From NCBI GenBank assembly GCA_023421675.1, contig JAEZTC010000013.1:558001-622000 (forward strand): 64,000 nt of DNA, given 5' to 3'. The notes beneath the pieces were generated by a model, which saw nothing but the letters and a program-made list of their open reading frames with translations, did no database searches and was not told where the DNA came from. Made by a program: the position numbers and the translations under genes. This DNA is from Bacillota bacterium. GTDB lineage: Bacteria > Bacillota > Clostridia > Acetivibrionales > JANLFN01. Positions 27,367 to 35,828 of this stretch are shown here, in pieces (the stretch's first letter is position 1; each line of letters opens with the position of its first letter).

Positions 27367-28506
27367 ATGAAAATATCAAAAAAAGTATCCGTAATTATTT
27401 CAATAATATTAATAACCTTTCTCCTAGGTTCCTGCGCAAGTTCTGATGAACTCAACAAAAAAAGCACCACAGTTCAAACAACAAAACCGGCAGTTACCGC
27501 GATTACACCGGAGAAGCCTACCAGTACTCCTGCTGTTCCTGCGATCCTGCCAAACACACCATTATTTACTGATGTTTTTTATGCAGACCCGTCTGCACAT
27601 GTTTTTAATGGAAAGCTTTATATCTATCCGTCACATGACATTGAAAACAATATAAAGCCGGATGATGACGGCAGTCAGTATGCAATGGAGGATTATCACG
27701 TACTATCAATCGATGATTTTAACTCTGCTTGTATAGATAATGGACAGGCTCTTCATATGAAGGATGTTCCGTGGGTGAAAAAACAGATGTGGGCACCTGA
27801 TGCAGCATATAAAAATGGTAAATACTATTTGTATTTTCCAGCAAAGGATAAAGACGATATTTTCAGAATAGGAGTTGCAACAAGCTCCAGCCCGACAGGA
27901 CCTTTTACAGCTGAGAAAAACTACATTGAAGGAAGTTTCAGCATGGACCCTGCAGTATTTACAGACAGTGACGGAAAGTCATATATGTATTTCGGAGGTT
28001 TAATGGGTGGTCAACTACAAAATTGGACTACTGGCAAATTCGATAAGAATGCAAAGTTGCCAACGGGTTCACAACTTGCGCTTGTACCAAAGATTGCCGA
28101 GCTGAGCGATGATATGCTGTCATTTAAAGCTCAGCCTAAAGATATTTCAATAGTTGATGAGAATGGAAAGCCCCTGATTGCTAGGGACGAAAAGAGAAGA
28201 TTCTTCGAAGCGGTTTGGGTTCATAAATACAATGATAATTATTATCTGTCATATTCTACAGGAACTACACACTATATTGCCTATGCAATGAGTAAAAGTC
28301 CGACAGGGCCATTTACCTATAAAGGTGTAATATTAGAACCTGTAAAGAAGGGATGGACGACACACCATTCAATTGTTCAGTTCAACGACAAATGGTATCT
28401 GTTCTATCATGATGCTACGGTATCGGGTGTAGACAATAAAAGGTCTCTTAAGTATTCCGAACTGGAATACAACAGTGATGGAACAATTAAAACTATTACC
28501 CCGTGA
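27367..28506 (+). CDS. Secreted GH43 glycosidase lipoprotein
   Basis: A lipoprotein signal (lipobox LGSC, Cys about 24) and a Pro/Thr linker lead to a five-bladed GH43 domain. The general base is in FYADPSAHV (Asp, about 67), the pKa-modulating Asp in FSMDPAVF (about 194), and the acid in FFEAVWVHK (Glu, about 281). MWAPDAAYKNGKYYLYF is a family hallmark. GH43 enzymes act on arabinan, xylan and arabinoxylan side chains. The lipid anchor suggests action at the cell surface. ATG 27367 is preferred, since CAGGGGGAG precedes it; the frame is open back to 27337. Confidence 0.9.
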   Translation: MKISKKVSVIISIILITFLLGSCASSDELNKKSTTVQTTKPAVTAITPEKPTSTPAVPAILPNTPLFTDVFYADPSAHVFNGKLYIYPSHDIENNIKPDDDGSQYAMEDYHVLSIDDFNSACIDNGQALHMKDVPWVKKQMWAPDAAYKNGKYYLYFPAKDKDDIFRIGVATSSSPTGPFTAEKNYIEGSFSMDPAVFTDSDGKSYMYFGGLMGGQLQNWTTGKFDKNAKLPTGSQLALVPKIAELSDDMLSFKAQPKDISIVDENGKPLIARDEKRRFFEAVWVHKYNDNYYLSYSTGTTHYIAYAMSKSPTGPFTYKGVILEPVKKGWTTHHSIVQFNDKWYLFYHDATVSGVDNKRSLKYSELEYNSDGTIKTITP

Positions 28507-28562
28507 CAATACATACCAAATCTGAATATTTAAAGAGGGACGATTAAAGACTTTCACCAGAC

Positions 28563-28600
28563 TGCTGACAAATTTAATTTGCCGGCAGTTTTTGTCCTGG
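28563..28600 (+). terminator. Intrinsic terminator after the GH43 gene
   Basis: CTGCTGACAAAT pairs, with three mismatches, with ATTTGCCGGCAG and is followed by TTTTTG. Confidence 0.75.
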
Positions 28601-28748
28601 GACGTAAGAACTTCCACCGAATAAAATGGAACATTTAACCTGTACTATTACGAGCGTGTTCGTGGTATAATATAAATCCGGCTTTATGCTGTATAAATGG
28701 ACATGGTGTATTATTAATGATTTTCCGCAACTATAACATTAAATGGTG

Positions 28749-28777
28749 TTGACAAATGGGGTTTAAGTCTGTATAAT
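28749..28777 (+). promoter_or_regulatory. Consensus promoter of the tRNA-Gly-Arg unit
   Basis: TTGACA (28749-28754), exactly 17 bp, then TATAAT (28772-28777). Both hexamers are perfect. The tRNA-Gly begins 31 bp after the -10 box, as expected for a strong stable-RNA promoter. The rest of the gap from 28601 shows no gene. Confidence 0.9.
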
Positions 28778-28808
28778 ATTTTAAGTCGGCACGTTCGACA
28801 TAACTTAT

Positions 28809-28882
28809 GCGGGTGTAGTTCAATGGTAGAACATCAGCCTTCCAAGCTGATTGCGTGGGTCCGATTCCCATCACCCGCTCCA
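28809..28882 (+). tRNA. tRNA-Gly (anticodon UCC), CCA encoded
   Basis: A full cloverleaf is visible: acceptor GCGGGUG/CACCCGC, D-arm GUUC...GAAC, anticodon arm UCAGC CUUCCAA GCUGA (UCC), T-arm GUGGGUCCGAUUCCCAU and discriminator U with CCA. It is the first gene after a consensus promoter. Confidence 0.97.
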
Positions 28883-28907
28883 TAGAACTACAGTTAACTA
28901 AATATAT

Positions 28908-28981
<74 letters not shown>

Positions 28982-28984
<3 letters not shown>

Positions 28985-29027
28985 AAAAGAAAAGCATCTC
29001 ATAAAATGAGGTGCTTTTCTTTTTGGC
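28982..29027. terminator. Bidirectional terminator between tRNA-Arg and the tRNA-like module
   Basis: GCCAAAAAGAAAAGCA at the left is matched by its complement ending GGC at 29027, with CTCAT/ATGAG inside; one mismatch interrupts the stem of about 21 bp. The left arm starts with the last bases of tRNA-Arg (CCA). Read leftward, the right arm supplies an encoded CCA to the module on the other side. Confidence 0.8.
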
Positions 29028-29162
29028 GTGCTTGAAGGGATTCGAACCCTCGAGGGCACGAGCCGTAAGGAAAATGCGTCAGCATTTTCAGGCGAGTGTG
29101 CCGAAATCCGAAGGATGAGGCGGCAGTATGCATTAGAATACGATCGACCCTTCAAGCACGCC
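29025..29162 (-). repeat. tRNA-Arg-derived tRNA-like module 1
   Basis: A perfect 15-bp inverted repeat, GGCGTGCTTGAAGGG and its complement, bounds this 138-bp unit; the repeat is the 3' end of tRNA-Arg. Read on the minus strand it has a tRNA-Arg acceptor stem (GTGCTTG...CAAGCAC), a T-arm (GAGGG TTCGAAT CCCTT, where the A keeps pairing with U), then G and CCA. The D and anticodon arms are replaced by about 90 nt with its own hairpins, including an 8-bp stem GAAAATGC/GCATTTTC. Function unknown. Confidence 0.6.
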
Positions 29163-29210
29163 GATTTATAAATATGATCTCTTACCAATCTGCTGTTACT
29201 TATAATTTAG

Positions 29211-29395
29211 AAATGGGATTCAAACCCTTGGGCGCGAACGTTAAGTAAAATGACCTGAATGGTCATTTTATAGTGAGCGTAGGAGACCGGTACCGGAGCG
29301 AAGCGAGCGGTGGTCGACGTGTAGTATGCGCTGCATACGGTCGATCCTTCAAGCACGGCAAAAATGAAGGATTCGAACCTAGACTTCAGGAACAA
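29211..29395 (-). repeat. Decayed tRNA-like modules 2 and 3
   Basis: Module 2 (about 29211-29358) matches the plan of module 1: a T-arm copy (GGGTTTGAATCCC on the minus strand), a hairpin AAAATGACC/GGTCATTTT, a hairpin GTATGC/GCATAC, and the acceptor start GTGCTTGAAGGATCGA. Its acceptor 3' side has diverged. A third T-arm copy, AGGTTCGAATCCT on the minus strand, lies at about 29369-29381 without the rest. The array fills the gap between tRNA-Arg and the small-RNA gene and has no reading frame I believe. Confidence 0.5.
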
Positions 29396-29444
29396 TTCTC
29401 AAAAACGTGCATAAATTGAGAAACGTCTCCATCCTCTAAACGCA

Positions 29445-29631
29445 AAAACGGCCGGATATCCATCGTATATCCCGGCCGTTAGCCTGCTCGCTTGGAGCAG
29501 TTTTGAGAGCTACTACTTTTCAACTTTCCTCTCCTTACTACAATTACCTTGGTTTTGCCCTAAATTAGATTTCCTTTGGACTCAGTCCCTTCGTTGGTAA
29601 TTTGTATTTCATCAACCCTCCGTGGGGTTGT
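29445..29631 (-). ncRNA. Unidentified structured small RNA, copy A
   Basis: About 187 nt. It has its own promoter on the minus strand (TGTTTA, 17 bp, TATTAA at 29666-29638), a 5' hairpin (CAACCC/GGGTTG), a long-range ATTACC/GGTAAT pairing around a GGGACTGAGTCC segment, a GGAGAG/CTCTC pairing, a CTGCTC/GAGCAG hairpin and a strong GC-rich terminator stem with GGCCGG/CCGGCC followed by TTTTT. Copy B at 54896-55075 shares these parts and order. I cannot match it to a known RNA family. It follows an anti-sigma-like gene on the same strand. Confidence 0.65.
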
Positions 29632-29680
29632 AATATATTAATACCACATTAAATAAGTCTTAAACATAAATTTTAAAAAA

Positions 29681-30268
29681 TTATTTTTTTGGCTGTAATG
29701 CTTCCAACAGCTTTTCTCCGGTAACGCCTAATTGTGAGTTGATAGAGGAAAATGGAATGTTCAGCGTATACTTATTGTCAACCTCATAAACCAGAATGTA
29801 AAAACCGCTTCCAATATCCTGTGTTTTGCCCAATGTCTTAATAACATCCTTATATGTCATAGCAGGAGTCAATTTACGGATTTGCTCAGATGTAACCTTT
29901 GCTGGTATGCTGACTACGGTAGAGTTACCCGGCTTTGAGGATAGAATTTTTTCGGTCACCTCGTTAGAACCCCCGGCTTCCAAAACTTTAACAGCCTGTT
30001 TGATTTCCTGATGAGAGTAATCGCTGAGGTCCTTGGCTTCTATACCTAAAGACTTGAGGTAGTTAACTGCTGCATTATACTGGTGCATTTCGATAGCATA
30101 TGCAGTAATTGCGGTTCCTAAAATCAAACAGATAAGTGCAGCTGCGATAATAGGGCGTCTTAGCCAGGATTTGTGAGTCTGAATATTAGATTTGATTTTT
30201 GGGGCTGACTCTGTGATGTATTTATCGTCTGCCATTCCGATGGCATTAAAAAGTTTTTCGCTTCTCAT
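29681..30268 (-). CDS. Membrane-anchored putative anti-sigma factor
   Basis: The 195-residue protein has a cytosolic N-terminus (1-36, FNAIGMADDKYI), one membrane helix (about 37-57, PIIAAALICLILGTAIT) and an extracytoplasmic C-terminus (about 58-195). The N-terminal segment and its 4-bp overlap with an ECF sigma gene match sigma/anti-sigma pairs common in Clostridia. It would hold the sigma factor at the membrane until a signal arrives. The sensed signal is unknown. A small-RNA gene lies 15 bp beyond its promoter region downstream. Confidence 0.7.
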   Translation of the reverse strand: MRSEKLFNAIGMADDKYITESAPKIKSNIQTHKSWLRRPIIAAALICLILGTAITAYAIEMHQYNAAVNYLKSLGIEAKDLSDYSHQEIKQAVKVLEAGGSNEVTEKILSSKPGNSTVVSIPAKVTSEQIRKLTPAMTYKDVIKTLGKTQDIGSGFYILVYEVDNKYTLNIPFSSINSQLGVTGEKLLEALQPKK

Positions 30269-30825
30269 AATATGATGCCTTCTTTCTCAAATAGAGTCTT
30301 CAACTTCTTTCTCTCCCTGAATAAGATGGATTTCACTTTGTTTTCTTTCATATTAAATTCACATCCGATTTCTTTTATTGAACTCAAATACCAATATCTG
30401 CGCATAAATACCATCCGATTGGTCTGAGGCAGGGAAGCGAGAAAATGATTAATTGTGTCTGCTAAAGAAATGTTATCAATAACCTGCTCAACATTTTCAG
30501 AGGAGGGAATGCATTCCTCCAACTCAGCCAGGGCAAGCTCTGCCTGACTGCCACCGCGTTTTTTGGCAGAGTAGCTTTTATATTTGTTAAAAGAGAGATT
30601 TCGGGTGATCTTAGCTAGAAAGGCAGACAAACGATCCGGCCTATTAGGGGGTATTGCGTTCCATGCCTGAAGGAAGGTGTCATTGACACATTCTTCTGCA
30701 TCCTGGGTGTTGCGTAAAATATTATTCGATATGTAATGGCAATATTTGCTGTACTTGTTTGAAGTCTCCACAATGGCTGCATCAGAACGTTTCCAGTATA
30801 AATCTATGATTTGGTTATCCTCCAC
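30265..30825 (-). CDS. ECF-type RNA polymerase sigma factor
   Basis: The 186-residue protein has sigma region 2 (about 10-80: SKYCHYISNNIL, DAEECVNDTFLQAWNAIPPNRP) and region 4 (about 125-180: LPQTNRMVFMRRYWYLSSIKEI, given in part). A GTG at 30825 is chosen as start because AAAGGAG lies 7 bp upstream; the longer ATG frame to 30876 adds 17 residues of non-sigma sequence. It overlaps the anti-sigma-like gene by 4 bp. Confidence 0.88.
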   Translation of the reverse strand: MEDNQIIDLYWKRSDAAIVETSNKYSKYCHYISNNILRNTQDAEECVNDTFLQAWNAIPPNRPDRLSAFLAKITRNLSFNKYKSYSAKKRGGSQAELALAELEECIPSSENVEQVIDNISLADTINHFLASLPQTNRMVFMRRYWYLSSIKEIGCEFNMKENKVKSILFRERKKLKTLFEKEGIIL

Positions 30826-30957
30826 TTTCTTACTCCTTTCTATTGGGTTATGAAGGCCCTTCACCCTTATAGACAATAAAAAAGTGCGTTACGTTGCATC
30901 TGATATGAAAAAATATTTTATAGCGGGAACTTGCAACTATAATCTGTTAAGTACTCT

Positions 30958-31851
30958 CTAAATTTCAGACGTCTCAAGATAATCCAGATTACTAATCAGC
31001 ACCTTAGCAGCTGATGACAAAGGTACATTTTTCAGCCAGGTCACCCCAATATGCCTCGAAGGTATTTTCTCTATAGGCTTTATTTCATACAGCCTCCCCT
31101 TCTCAAGCTCATCCTCAATAAAATTCCTTATTACACATGCAATACCAAAATCATATTTTGCAAACTGAATAAGAAGGTCAATGTTTCCGAGTTCAAAATC
31201 CGGTTCTGTACTGACGGAATTTGTTTTGAAATACTCATCAATAAATATCCTGGAATTGCTGCTTTTCTCCAGCAGTAATAAAGGTTGTTTAATGATTTTT
31301 TTAAGCGGCTGCATCTGTTTGCTGAGACGGGCATACTTTTCACCTGCTACAAAGCAGTCCTGAACCTCTAATATGTTTTGAAACTCCAACTGGTCATCCT
31401 TATATGGCAGATTAATAATACCAAAATCTATTTTCCCGGCTTTCAAAAGTGATATGATTCCTGGAGTTGTGGGACAAATAACATGCACCTTTATACCAGG
31501 ATGAAGTGTTTTAAAAAGCTTCAGATAAGGAATGAGATAGTATTTGCAGATAGTATCACTGACGCCTATTCTGACTTCTCCTACAACCAGATTGTGTACG
31601 TCGCGAAGCTTGTTTTCTCCGGCTTCTATAAAGCTGAAAGCCTGTTCTATATACTTGTATAGAATTTCACCCTCTGGAGTAAGCTTTACACCTTTGGAGG
31701 TCCTGAAAAAGAGAGCACATTTAAGTGACTCCTCCAACTGCTTGATGGACCTGCTAACTGCGGGCTGTGTAATATACAGCTGTTCAGAGGCTTTTGATAT
31801 ATTGCCGTATTTGACGGTATAAAAGAATGCTTTATATTGTTCCAAGTTCAC
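30958..31851 (-). CDS. LysR-family transcriptional regulator
   Basis: The 297-residue protein has the LysR winged helix (1-60: NLEQYKAFFYTVKYGNISKASEQL...ITQPAVSRSIKQLE, given in parts) and a periplasmic-binding-fold effector domain (about 90-295). It is divergent from gap with a 149-bp gap, so it is a candidate regulator of gap. An 8-bp inverted repeat (ATTTCATT...AATGAAAT) lies in the shared gap. The ligand is unknown; CbbR-type metabolite sensing is only a possibility. Confidence 0.92.
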   Translation of the reverse strand: MNLEQYKAFFYTVKYGNISKASEQLYITQPAVSRSIKQLEESLKCALFFRTSKGVKLTPEGEILYKYIEQAFSFIEAGENKLRDVHNLVVGEVRIGVSDTICKYYLIPYLKLFKTLHPGIKVHVICPTTPGIISLLKAGKIDFGIINLPYKDDQLEFQNILEVQDCFVAGEKYARLSKQMQPLKKIIKQPLLLLEKSSNSRIFIDEYFKTNSVSTEPDFELGNIDLLIQFAKYDFGIACVIRNFIEDELEKGRLYEIKPIEKIPSRHIGVTWLKNVPLSSAAKVLISNLDYLETSEI

Positions 31852-32000
31852 AGGTATAACCTACCTTTATAACGAGTATGTTTAATATGCATTTCATTTA
31901 TATTATAGCACGGATTATAATGAAATTGTAAAAAATACTAAAAAGGCTGCAGGCTTATATATCATCAAATAAAATGCCTCTGTCGAGAAAGGAGAATATT

Positions 32001-33014
32001 ATGGGTATGAAAATAGGAATTAATGGTTTTGGAAGAATAGGGAGAAATACATTCAAGATACTTTTGGAAAGGTATTCGGATAAGCTGGAGGTTGTAGCGA
32101 TTAATGATTTGACTGATGCCGCAACACTGGCTCATTTATTAAGGTATGATTCGATTTTCGGAAAATTCAATGGAAAAGTAGAAATAAAGGGTAATTATTT
32201 GATAGTTAACGGCAAAAAGATTGAAATATTAGCTGAACGTGACCCTGGTAACATAGACTGGAAGGCAAGAGGCGTTGAAATAGTTCTGGAATCCACCGGG
32301 TTATTTACAAAGAGGGAAAAGGCAGAGGTTCATATAACAAAGGGAGGTGCACGAAAGGTTATTATATCAGCTCCCGCAACCAATGAAGACATTACGATAG
32401 TACTTGGAGTTAATGATGAAAAATATAACCATGATGTCCATAACATAATTTCTAATGCTTCATGTACAACAAACTGTCTTGCTCCTGTTGCAAAGGTGCT
32501 CGATGACAGCTTTGGAATAGTAAAGGGCTTGATGACTACGGTTCATTCATATACAAATGATCAGAAAATTCTTGATTTGCCGCACAGTGACCTTAGAAGG
32601 GCAAGAGCTGCCGGAATGTCCATTATTCCTACCAAATCCGGAGCAGCTAAGGCAATAGGACTTGTTATCCCTGAACTGGACGGTAAACTGAACGGGTTTG
32701 CATATAGAGTTCCTACACCTGATGTATCTGTAGTGGATCTGGTTGTTGAAGTTAAAAAACCGGTCACAAAGGAACAGGTGAATATGGCATTGAAAGGTGC
32801 AGCTGACGGAACAATGAAAGGGATACTTGAATACTCGGAAGAACTGCTGGTATCAACGGACTATATAGGCAACCAGGCATCTTCAACGGTTGATGCACCT
32901 TCGACCATGGTTATCGAAGGCAATATGGTCAAGGTGGTTTCCTGGTACGATAATGAGTGGGGCTTTTCAAACAGATATGCAGATTTGGCGGCATTCGTAG
33001 CAGAGAAGGGCTAA
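32001..33014 (+). CDS. gap: Glyceraldehyde-3-phosphate dehydrogenase
   Basis: GAPDH oxidises glyceraldehyde-3-phosphate with NAD+ and phosphate in glycolysis. The 337-residue protein has the Rossmann motif INGFGRIGR (about 6-14), the catalytic Cys in SNASCTTNCLAP (about 154), the paired His (TTVHSYT, about 181), and NEWGFSNRY near the C-terminus. The start at 32001 is preferred since AAAGGAG precedes it. pgk and tpi are not adjacent, unlike in many Firmicutes; a divergent LysR gene is. Confidence 0.98.
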   Translation: MGMKIGINGFGRIGRNTFKILLERYSDKLEVVAINDLTDAATLAHLLRYDSIFGKFNGKVEIKGNYLIVNGKKIEILAERDPGNIDWKARGVEIVLESTGLFTKREKAEVHITKGGARKVIISAPATNEDITIVLGVNDEKYNHDVHNIISNASCTTNCLAPVAKVLDDSFGIVKGLMTTVHSYTNDQKILDLPHSDLRRARAAGMSIIPTKSGAAKAIGLVIPELDGKLNGFAYRVPTPDVSVVDLVVEVKKPVTKEQVNMALKGAADGTMKGILEYSEELLVSTDYIGNQASSTVDAPSTMVIEGNMVKVVSWYDNEWGFSNRYADLAAFVAEKG

Positions 33015-33050
33015 ACGTTAATATAGATTTTATATTAGGTGTAGAAAAAA

Positions 33051-33093
33051 GGAGTATCGCAAGACTGATTAAACAGTTGGTGATACTCCTTTA
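33051..33093 (+). terminator. Intrinsic terminator after gap
   Basis: GGAGTATC (33051-33058) pairs with GATACTCC (33082-33089), with an inner ACTG/CAGT stem, followed by TTTA. Confidence 0.85.
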
Positions 33094-33189
33094 TTAGCTT
33101 CCACTAGCTTAACTGCAAGTAAACCTATGGAAAAAGATATCGCTATATGATAACATGAAGTCACTTAAACATATGGGGGTATAAACAAG

Positions 33190-33732
33190 TTGGGCGAGGT
33201 TAAACCGGATATAACGTTCAAATATCATCCTAATGTATGGAATATGGATATCTTTTCCCAAAATGCTGACGAACAATTGTCAATATGCCAATGCTGTAGA
33301 AAAAGTACAAAATACTTTCTTGAAAGTATGTACTGCAAGGAAGATATAAACTGTATTTGCCCTGAATGTGTTAAATCAGGTAAGGCAGCTGAAAGATTCG
33401 GTGGTACTTTTATTCAGGATGCTGAAGTTGATAAGGTAAAAAGTACAGAAAAAATAGATGAATTAATGAAGAGAACCCCGGGTTATATTAGCTGGCAAGG
33501 AGAACACTGGTTGGCATGCTGCAAGGATTTTTGCGAATACATAGGAGAAGTAGGAATTGAAGATTTGAAAAAGATGGGTATTGCTGAACAGGTAATATCC
33601 GAGTATGAAAAAGACAATCCCAATGATTATTATGAGGACTGTTTGGAGTACTTGGGAAACGGCATAATGCAAGGATACTTATTCAGGTGCTTGCATTGCG
33701 GTAAATACCGTTTATGGGTAGATGCTGATTAA
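33190..33732 (+). CDS. CbrC/UPF0167-family protein
   Basis: The 180-residue protein starts at TTG with GGGGG upstream. It has FKYHPNVW near the start, a first cysteine set CQCCRK...C...CICPEC (about 35-60) and a second, FRCLHCGKYRLWVDAD, at the C-terminus. This pattern fits the CbrC (UPF0167) family, which may bind zinc. Some members relate to colicin E2 tolerance in Escherichia coli, but the molecular role is not known. It precedes an sseB-like gene by 33 bp and is probably co-transcribed. Confidence 0.8.
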   Translation: MGEVKPDITFKYHPNVWNMDIFSQNADEQLSICQCCRKSTKYFLESMYCKEDINCICPECVKSGKAAERFGGTFIQDAEVDKVKSTEKIDELMKRTPGYISWQGEHWLACCKDFCEYIGEVGIEDLKKMGIAEQVISEYEKDNPNDYYEDCLEYLGNGIMQGYLFRCLHCGKYRLWVDAD

Positions 33733-33765
33733 TATTTTATTAATAAACTAAATTTGGAGGTCTTT

Positions 33766-34533
33766 ATGGTTGATGTAAATAAGCCGGTTACAAATCCAGG
33801 ACTGGTTGAGGCTATGAATAGGTTTCTGGAAAATAGGACAGCAGAAAATGAACTGTACCTTATCAAAGAAATTACGAAAGCCAATTTCCTTACGCCTATA
33901 ATTTTCAATGGCGAAATAGAGAATGGTGTTTTAAAGGCTCAGTCAACGATAAGCTTTAAAATGATATCAAATTCTGCTGGGGAATCCTTCTTTCTAGCAT
34001 TTACAGACTGGCAGGAGCTTGGCAAGTGGTCGATGGAAAAAGAAGAGACTCTTGTTACTACATATGAGGATCTAAAGACTCTTGTGATTAAGGATGCTGA
34101 CAAAATAAAAGGTTTTACGATAAATCCGTTTACTCAGAACATAATAATTACCCCTGAATTAATGGAATACTTTTCTCACAGAAATTCAGAGATAATAATT
34201 AAGAAAGAAACTAAAATAATGCTTGGTCAGCCTGCGAAGTACCCTCATGAAATGGTCAAAGAATTAGTTGGTTTTTTTAAAAGGCAGAAGGAAGTTGAAA
34301 GTGCTTACTTGTTTTTAGCACATAGAGAGGGTGATGAACAGCCGAATTTAATGCTTATTATAGACTTCAAAGGTGAAAAAGATGTGTTGTTCCCGCAGGT
34401 TGCAGCAGTTGCGCAAAAGTATCTGGGTAGGGATGAATATATTGATATGGTTCCAATGAGCAGCGGCTTTGGGGCTGATGCAGTCAAAAACACCGAACCG
34501 TTTTATAAAAAGAAATCCTGGAAGCTATTTTAA
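33766..34533 (+). CDS. sseB: SseB-like protein
   Basis: The 255-residue product has the SseB N-terminal domain (about 8-115, FLENRTAENELYLIKEI to KGFTINPFTQNIIIT, given in parts) and a SseB C-terminal domain (about 145-250, ending DAVKNTEPFYKKKSW). SseB is linked to serine sensitivity in Escherichia coli; its biochemical role is not established. ATG 33766 is used because TTGGAGG precedes it; the frame extends to 33754. Confidence 0.82.
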   Translation: MVDVNKPVTNPGLVEAMNRFLENRTAENELYLIKEITKANFLTPIIFNGEIENGVLKAQSTISFKMISNSAGESFFLAFTDWQELGKWSMEKEETLVTTYEDLKTLVIKDADKIKGFTINPFTQNIIITPELMEYFSHRNSEIIIKKETKIMLGQPAKYPHEMVKELVGFFKRQKEVESAYLFLAHREGDEQPNLMLIIDFKGEKDVLFPQVAAVAQKYLGRDEYIDMVPMSSGFGADAVKNTEPFYKKKSWKLF

Positions 34534-34677
34534 CAACCGACTTTATTCATAAGGATGAAATTTGTTTATTTCTCCAGATACTATCCAAAACAATCCTTTG
34601 AAGAACGTATAAAGGAGTACAAGGAAAAGTATAAAAAGAGGAATGACAACAAGATGTATCCGCAAAATGGAGGATTA

Positions 34678-35808
34678 ATGATTAAAAAAATCATAATTTC
34701 ACCAGATTCTTTCAAGGGAACAATGAGTTCCATTGAAGTATGCAATATTATAGAGATTGCTATAAAAAATATCAATCCTGAAATTAAGGTACATAAAATT
34801 CCTGCTGCTGATGGAGGAGAGGGAACGGTAGACGCTTTCCTTACCGCTGCAGGAGGAGAAAAGGTTTATTGTACTGTCAAAGACCCTTTGAACAGGGATA
34901 TAGAATCTTTTTATGGAATTCTTCCTGACGGAACTGCTGTTATAGAAATGGCGGCCGCATCAGGACTTACCTTAATTGAAGGCAAAGAAAATCCTTTGGC
35001 AGCAACAACTTATGGGACGGGGCAGCTTATACTCAATGCCCTTGATAAAGGCTGTAAAAGTATAATCATTGGTATAGGCGGAAGTGCAACGGTCGATGGC
35101 GGGATCGGAGCTGTTTCTGCACTGGGGGCAAGGTTTCTGAATGGAGTAGGTAATGAGGTCTCTCTTAATGGAAGCGGTTTATGTAATATAGAATACATAG
35201 ATTTGTCAGGCTTAGACACAAGAATTAAAAACTGTGATATAACTGTCGCCTGCGATGTAACAAATCCTTTGTATGGAACTGATGGTGCAGCTTATGTATT
35301 CGGACCTCAAAAGGGTGCAGATGAAGTAATGGTTAAACAGCTTGATGAAGGCCTTAGTCATTATGCTGATATTATTAAAAGGCAATTTGGAATTGATGTT
35401 CAAAAGTTCACGGGCGCCGGTGCAGCAGGTGGACTAGGTGCTGCTTTGAATGTTTTTCTGGGCGCTGAAATAAAGCCGGGAATTGGCACATTGATTGACG
35501 CTGTTGGGTTTGATAATGTCTTAAAGGATGCAGACCTTGTTATCACAGGCGAGGGAAGGATTGACGGACAAAGCCTTAAAGGTAAGGTTCCTGTGGGTAT
35601 TGCCGAAAGGGCGGCAAAACATAGTGTACCGGTTATAGCAGTAGTGGGTGATATTGGAGATGGATTGGAAGAGGTCTATAAACAAGGAATTTCAGCAGTT
35701 TTCAGTATCAACCGCAAAGCTGTTCCATTTGAAATAGCGCGTAAAACCTGCAGACAGAATCTGCGGGCGACAGTAGAAAACATAATAAGATTTGCAAAGA
35801 TTTTTTAA
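34678..35808 (+). CDS. Glycerate kinase (GlxK/GarK family)
   Basis: The 376-residue protein begins KKIIISPDSFKGTMSS, a glycerate kinase type 1 hallmark, and has PAADGGEGTVDAF (about 43), IIGIGGSATVDGGIG (about 122-136), FTGAGAAGGLGAAL (about 243) and ITGEGRIDGQ (about 284-293). It phosphorylates glycerate, to 2- or 3-phosphoglycerate. The frame extends to 34555 but ATGGAGG before 34678 and the family's N-terminus fix the start there. It could handle glycerate from sugar-acid breakdown. Confidence 0.93.
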   Translation: MIKKIIISPDSFKGTMSSIEVCNIIEIAIKNINPEIKVHKIPAADGGEGTVDAFLTAAGGEKVYCTVKDPLNRDIESFYGILPDGTAVIEMAAASGLTLIEGKENPLAATTYGTGQLILNALDKGCKSIIIGIGGSATVDGGIGAVSALGARFLNGVGNEVSLNGSGLCNIEYIDLSGLDTRIKNCDITVACDVTNPLYGTDGAAYVFGPQKGADEVMVKQLDEGLSHYADIIKRQFGIDVQKFTGAGAAGGLGAALNVFLGAEIKPGIGTLIDAVGFDNVLKDADLVITGEGRIDGQSLKGKVPVGIAERAAKHSVPVIAVVGDIGDGLEEVYKQGISAVFSINRKAVPFEIARKTCRQNLRATVENIIRFAKIF

Positions 35809-35828
35809 GCTTGAAGTAAAGACTCTTT

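Noticed and set aside
29445..29631. c-di-GMP, c-di-AMP, guanidine, glmS or T-box element, or 6S, SRP or hammerhead RNA
   Set aside because: The conserved cores of these classes are missing. A self-contained promoter and terminator also argue against a simple 5' leader riboswitch.
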